From the NCBI GenBank assembly GCA_020796225.1, contig CM036761.1:35104928-35168927 (forward strand): a stretch of DNA of 64,000 nt. Reading direction: 5' to 3'. Of this stretch, positions 49,401 to 55,400 are shown one piece after another; the stretch's first letter is position 1, and every line of letters starts with the position of its first letter. Below the pieces are notes generated by a model. The model did no database searches and had not been told where the DNA came from. It was given only the letters and a program-made list of their open reading frames with translations. A program made the position numbers and the translations under genes. Source of the stretch: Arion vulgaris (Eukaryota; Mollusca; Gastropoda; Stylommatophora; Arionidae).

Positions 49401-52400
49401 TCTGGAGAACCTGTGGTTTTTCTGTCAGCCCACGGAATTGAACCCGCGCTCACAGGGAGCTTGTCACCCATCATCCAACGCCCTACGAACACGATGGACA
49501 GGCGGGCAACAAATTCTTTAAATGTGGTGCATCCATATATCAGTACGATTAGATGTTTCTTCTACTACCGTATACCGTATAACTGTAGACTGTGTCATAA
49601 GTAAAGTAAGTAAGTAAAGATGCACATTCATACCTCGTGGAATATAGGGCAATGCAGTGTTTGGCCTGAATTTTCATTGACCGTCGGCACACGATGAGTG
49701 ATGTGGTCAGCATCACGCCAGTCGCCTTTACTTTCCCAGAGCATGTCTGGTACCCAGTTGAGGCTGGGTCGACCTGAGAGCCGTCGCGGTTGGGAAAAAT
49801 TCCACGCGCACTGCAGGAGTTGAACCCAGACCACCAGCCTTGAGAGGCGAGTTCACTAACAACTACGCTACCGCGGCTCTCTGACTGTGTCATAGGTAAT
49901 TGTTAAGCCCACTGGTTTGTGGTAGGCATCTCGGGAGCGCTACAGACAAGGGCAGAAAATCACCAATGTCATGTGGGCCAGCACAGTTATGCAGACGGCT
50001 AGAGGAGTAAACATTGACAACAAATCCAGACGGTGGGATTTTAAGATAGTTGATGGTCTGGTGTGTATTTCGTAAAACGTCTGGAATCGCATGCAAACAC
50101 AGCTTGATTTCAAACATTTAGATTTTTTCTTTCCTTTGAATGAAATAGTACTGAAGAGAGAGGGTTTGTGTAAAGTGGCAAAGCACAACATTTCCCATAT
50201 TAGATGAACAGGCTAGGCATAAATGGAAAGGACACTTCATCCTTACTTCCGGCTCAGACACAACACGCAAAGCAAAAGTCACGAGTTATAAGTCTTCCCA
50301 AATTCGAGAAGCGTTGCTTTCGACAGTAGCAGTTGCTATTCAACAGCACTGGTCATCAATAGCTCTCCTTAAACAAGATAGCCCATAGACAGTAAGGTGT
50401 TGATCTGCTACATATATCTACCTTGAAGGGTACACAGGGATAGATCAAAAGTCGATGTAGAACTGTGTACCTAGAAACAATTAAGTGACCGTGTGTACAA
50501 ACGAAAATAGCAATTTTTGTATAAAGATTCAATGCATTGAAGTTTCGTTTGTTGTTGACCTTATGGTGATTTGACTACTGTCCCCATCCCCTCCTGCCCA
50601 CCCCTTCCCTCCTCCCCCCCAACCTATCCCACACCGCTTATGTGCCGGAAGCAATCCCTAAGTACAAGACATTGTTAAGGATCCAATAATTCTTCATTCT
50701 ATACAATAGTTACCAACCATCGTGTGGGGTGTTACACGAGAGCAGTGACTTTACTATAAATTCTACAGGGTGTTCAACTTAAAAGCAGCCCCAGTGATAA
50801 ATATAAATTTGCCAGTGCATCTCGTATATTTACTATTTAAACCGGTTCTGACTAGCTTGTCCTACGTCACATTTGTTCATCGCCCCTTCCCGCACTACAA
50901 TTACACACCATCACACAACCTTGACCTATACTACGTCATAACTGAACCTTCCCATTTCCATACATATATGCCAGATTCGATCTATTCACAGACTGCTTTT
51001 AAGTTGAACACCCTGTAGATATTTTTAACCTCACTGCTAGAAGACCTCTGGTATATCGCACAGGCAAAACATGTTTAAGAATAAATAGACTATGTATACT
51101 CACTATATACACACATTATATAATTAAATGTGAATCTGAACATGCTAGGTACTTACATAACTGATTTAATGGACCCAGAACACGCACTAATGTCGAGTAG
51201 GTTGATCTGTTCACTAGGGAGTGATGGTTGGAAACCCAACCAAACACAGGTAAGTTCCAGTGAGATGCTAACATTGCCACACCAGACATACCTTAAATAC
51301 ACAGTTAGGCAATACAAACATGTAAGATATATATATACATATACATTATTATCCCATAATGAAAGAGTACGTATTCATACGACGTGTCATATTGGGAATG
51401 TGGAAATACGACCAGTATTTTATTTAACCTTATCTTATCTTATCTTAACCACATTTGCTTCTGTGTCTTAGTCAGGGGCCATGTTTGGCACTGATAGCAG
51501 AGAGTTGGAATAAATATGCAGTTTATCAGTTGCCGTTTGACTGCCATGTTAATGCTTGGATGTTTTAATAGTGGTGACAGTTGGTATGTAACTGCGTTTG
51601 CCTTCTGGCATTTAGTCTCGATTTCTCTGTCCATCTTTTCATCTGCCGTGAATATGCTCCCGAGATATTTGAATTCTGGAGTCTATTGTATTTTTACATT
51701 ATTCACGTGTATATTTAATTGACCTGTTGACCTACTGATTGTTATGACTTCTGTTTTGGAGGTGTTAATTCTCATGTCATATTTTTCGCATGTCGCTTGT
51801 AGTGCATTTATGTTAATTTATTTAACCAACTACAAATTATGGGTTATACAGTGACTGATACTCTGAAAGATTTTACTTCTCAAAGTTTTTGTGGCATTCA
51901 ATTAAGACTGGGTAAAACCAGAGCCAACTATAAAGTTATGGGCCTTCGGACTCAGGTAAGAATTATGAGAAATCAGACCACAACTACACCACGTGACCTC
52001 GCAATCCAGTGTTGGTGTGAAAAGACGAATTCCTTTTTAAATCAACACAGAATGATAAATCCAGGTTATATTAGACAACAAGTTAAGTTTAACAATAAGG
52101 AATATCAATATTATGAATATTTCTCGCCAATAAATAACCATAGACTCACAGAGTTGAGTAAAATTGCAAAAAAGCGTGCAAGGTTCTATCAAACATCTCT
52201 AATTTCCAGCCCCCTTTTCTGATCTACGTCAGGAAATCCCCGATCAGTTGTCTGGCCTAGTTATCTAGAGTTGGCTGTGGTAGAACTGAGAGACGCTGCT
52301 ATTAGAACAAGTCTCACTTCATCTGGGGAAGTTGAACCTGGTGCCATGTACGCAAGAGACAAGCAAGTATGCAGGAGACAAGCAAGTACGCAAGAGACAA

Positions 52401-55400
52401 GCAAGTATGCAGGAGACAAGCAAGTACGCAGGAGACAAGCAAGTACGCAGGAGACAAGCAAGTACGCAGAAGACAAACAAGTATGCAGGAGACAACCATT
52501 GTCTTGGCTCTTACAATTGCATAACGTTCAACTTATTTGATTATGCCCGGTGGTATAGTCAAGTAGCAGAGCGATTACGCCGTGAAAGAGACCTAAGTTA
52601 TAAACACATCACAAACACGTTACAGTCGAGCCCGGTGTCACAGTCGAACCCGGTGTCACAGTCGAGCCCGGTGATAAGTAACAAGGAATCAGTGAGGACA
52701 GTTAACAAGAAAGTGAACCCTTCATTAATTTACTGCTCTGGTTTTCTATTTTCCACGATACACATCCGCGTGTCAGAACTGGTTCTATGTTGCAATGTAG
52801 TACCATTTGTATCCCTTACAATTACAATCTTGTTTAGCACAAGATGTTTTTGTTATTTCCAGAAATCCTCCTTAGATTTGATGATTCTACTGTCTTACAT
52901 TTACCATCAAATGTAATTGTTCAACCCAAATATTTAAGCTGTTTTTCTCGTTTTAGAACTGCTGCAATTCTCTAAATATGCATTTTGAGATGACTTTATT
53001 GTTTATGGAAACCTGGGATTAGTGTCCCAAATTTGGTGCCCCAACTTTCTCTTCACCCAATCGAGATTAAGAATCTGGGATCCCTTCTGTCTTGTGATGA
53101 TGATGATGCATGGCGGCATCCACATCTCGTTCAAAATAGTATCACATGATTCTTCTTCTTCTTCTTTTGTCGTCACACTGCTACTGTGTTATTGTTCAGT
53201 GTCGGACACTGTTTTGTTTCTATATTTGCCTTGTGCTGTTCTATCGGCTTGTGTGATAGTTATTTTTGTTTCTTCTTTGATAGGATTCTGCTATGCCATC
53301 TAACCATCTTTTCTCGTAGTCTTCACTTCACCTTCTTTCATGGTGTTCTGTTATAGAAATCTCTGTATACCGTGGAGTTTGGATTGATTCGTATTAAGTG
53401 GCCAAACCACTTTATTCTTTGTGTCTCAATGTAATGACTACTATAATTCTATTTCTAACATGGACGAAGAACAAACTTTTATCAGAAACTAGGTCTAGAC
53501 AACGTGTACAACTGTAACTAATATCACTGGATGATTTACGGCAACAAATTAGACAATAACGTGACAACCGTATGCGTAATAATGAAAAATGATAACACCA
53601 AGCGCATGCACTCTAACCTAGCAGTAACAAATAATAAATCCTAGTGTTGGTTTCTTGTTCACAGCTCTACCCTTGTAACTAAAGTATTTATTTCTAGTCC
53701 GCTATATCAGGTTTATTTGTCACGAATGATACATCTGACTCTATGTGAGTTTCCTGATCGATACACTCGATACAAATTGATTACTTCAATTTGGTTGATA
53801 GATAGATAGATATATATATATTCCCTAGTGTAATGATTTTGTGCCCTAACGAACAAACTGCAAACAAGAATCCTATAAAGCAGATACATGTACTGTCATC
53901 TGTCAGTTTGTCTAGCGCATATGTTTCCTAAGTGGGCAGTACTGCCTCCCACCCCCAGTGGCCACTGAAGCCTTCTGGGGAAAGGGGGGCGATAGTGGGT
54001 ACATAAGAATTTGGGTGGCGTTCAGGGGATTAGGTATCAGTGACTCCATAAAGAAGAAATTAATAATATATATTTTAAAATAAATTATTTTCGTGGTTTT
54101 GCGATTGTATAATCATTTAAATTTTGAATTCTGCATTTTAATTCATCGTATGCCCGTCTTACATGATCGATTTTTCCATCAAATTTCTATTTCATGCATA
54201 TAATCATTTGAAAGTTGATCATGTATGACAGAATATAAATATATCAATTTTCTATCTTCGAAGAGAAAATGGAGCATGTAAATATGTGTGGGGGAGGGGG
54301 ACCTTTGACATACTTGTAATGGTGAGGCAGGCGTTACAAAGATTATGTCGTGCAAAGTTTGCTGTAGGCTAAAAATATTATGGGAACCTATGGTCTAGCG
54401 TAATGAAAATATCCTGGTTTTATCACTAGACTCTCATTTATCCGTGTATTCAATTTTCTAAACTCTTAATCTAGCAAGTGGGACGTCGCTTTCTCTCCCT
54501 CATCATAACTTTTCTGAATGTCTATCCATAACCAATATAATTTGTAATTTATTTAATTGATCATAATTAACAACATCAACAACCAACTTTACATTTTTGT
54601 TTGTCTAGCTTCTATCAGTACATCACAGTATTGAGTTTGTTTATTTTACTTAATCTCTTCTCTCAACATTCATGTAACATAATTAGTTGCATATAAAGGT
54701 TAAGGATTAGTTTAAGACATTCCAAAATAAATCTCTTGGAGGAATTATATCAGTTCACCGAAGAGTAGACTGCAAAATCCTGCCAGATCAAAATTGATTA
54801 TATAGATTAAAAAATAAAATTTCTACAAATAATTTTCACCATCTTCCAAATGACATCGGTTACGAAACTGGAACACTGCAGCTGATATTGTCCTGTGTAA
54901 GAAAGAGAATGACATCGGTTACGAAACTGGAACACTGCAGCTGAAATTGTCCTGTGTAAGAAAGAGAATGACATCGGTTACGAAACTCGAACACTGCAGC
55001 TGATATTGTCCTGTGTAAGAAAGAGATCGAAGAACACATGGTTACTGACTGAAGTGTAATGATGATGGCAATATCAATCAATCAATCATTCATAACTATT
55101 CCACTCTGCAGTCACTGCCATCATAGACAATATGAAATTTCAGTATAATGATCAGTGGCGGCTCGTCATAATTTTTGTTGGTGGGGCCAGACGTTTTGTT
55201 CCGGATAAATCATGGTTTTAGATTGCTTTATTTTAATTAAAAAATAAATACACTTTATACATTATTTTTGGTGGGGCCCGGCCCCACTGGCCCTTATAGA
55301 CGAGCCGCCACTGGTTATGATTATATACTGACCAATAGAACAGGGAGGTCCAAGAATGAGATCAGGGTCGAAGTCCCTTCTGGCATCTACAGCAGCAGCC

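Noticed and set aside
53000..53110. Possible receptor ectodomain exon
   Set aside because: No frame on the - strand matched the ligand domain, and the phases of the flanking exons 55333 and 51267 already fit each other.
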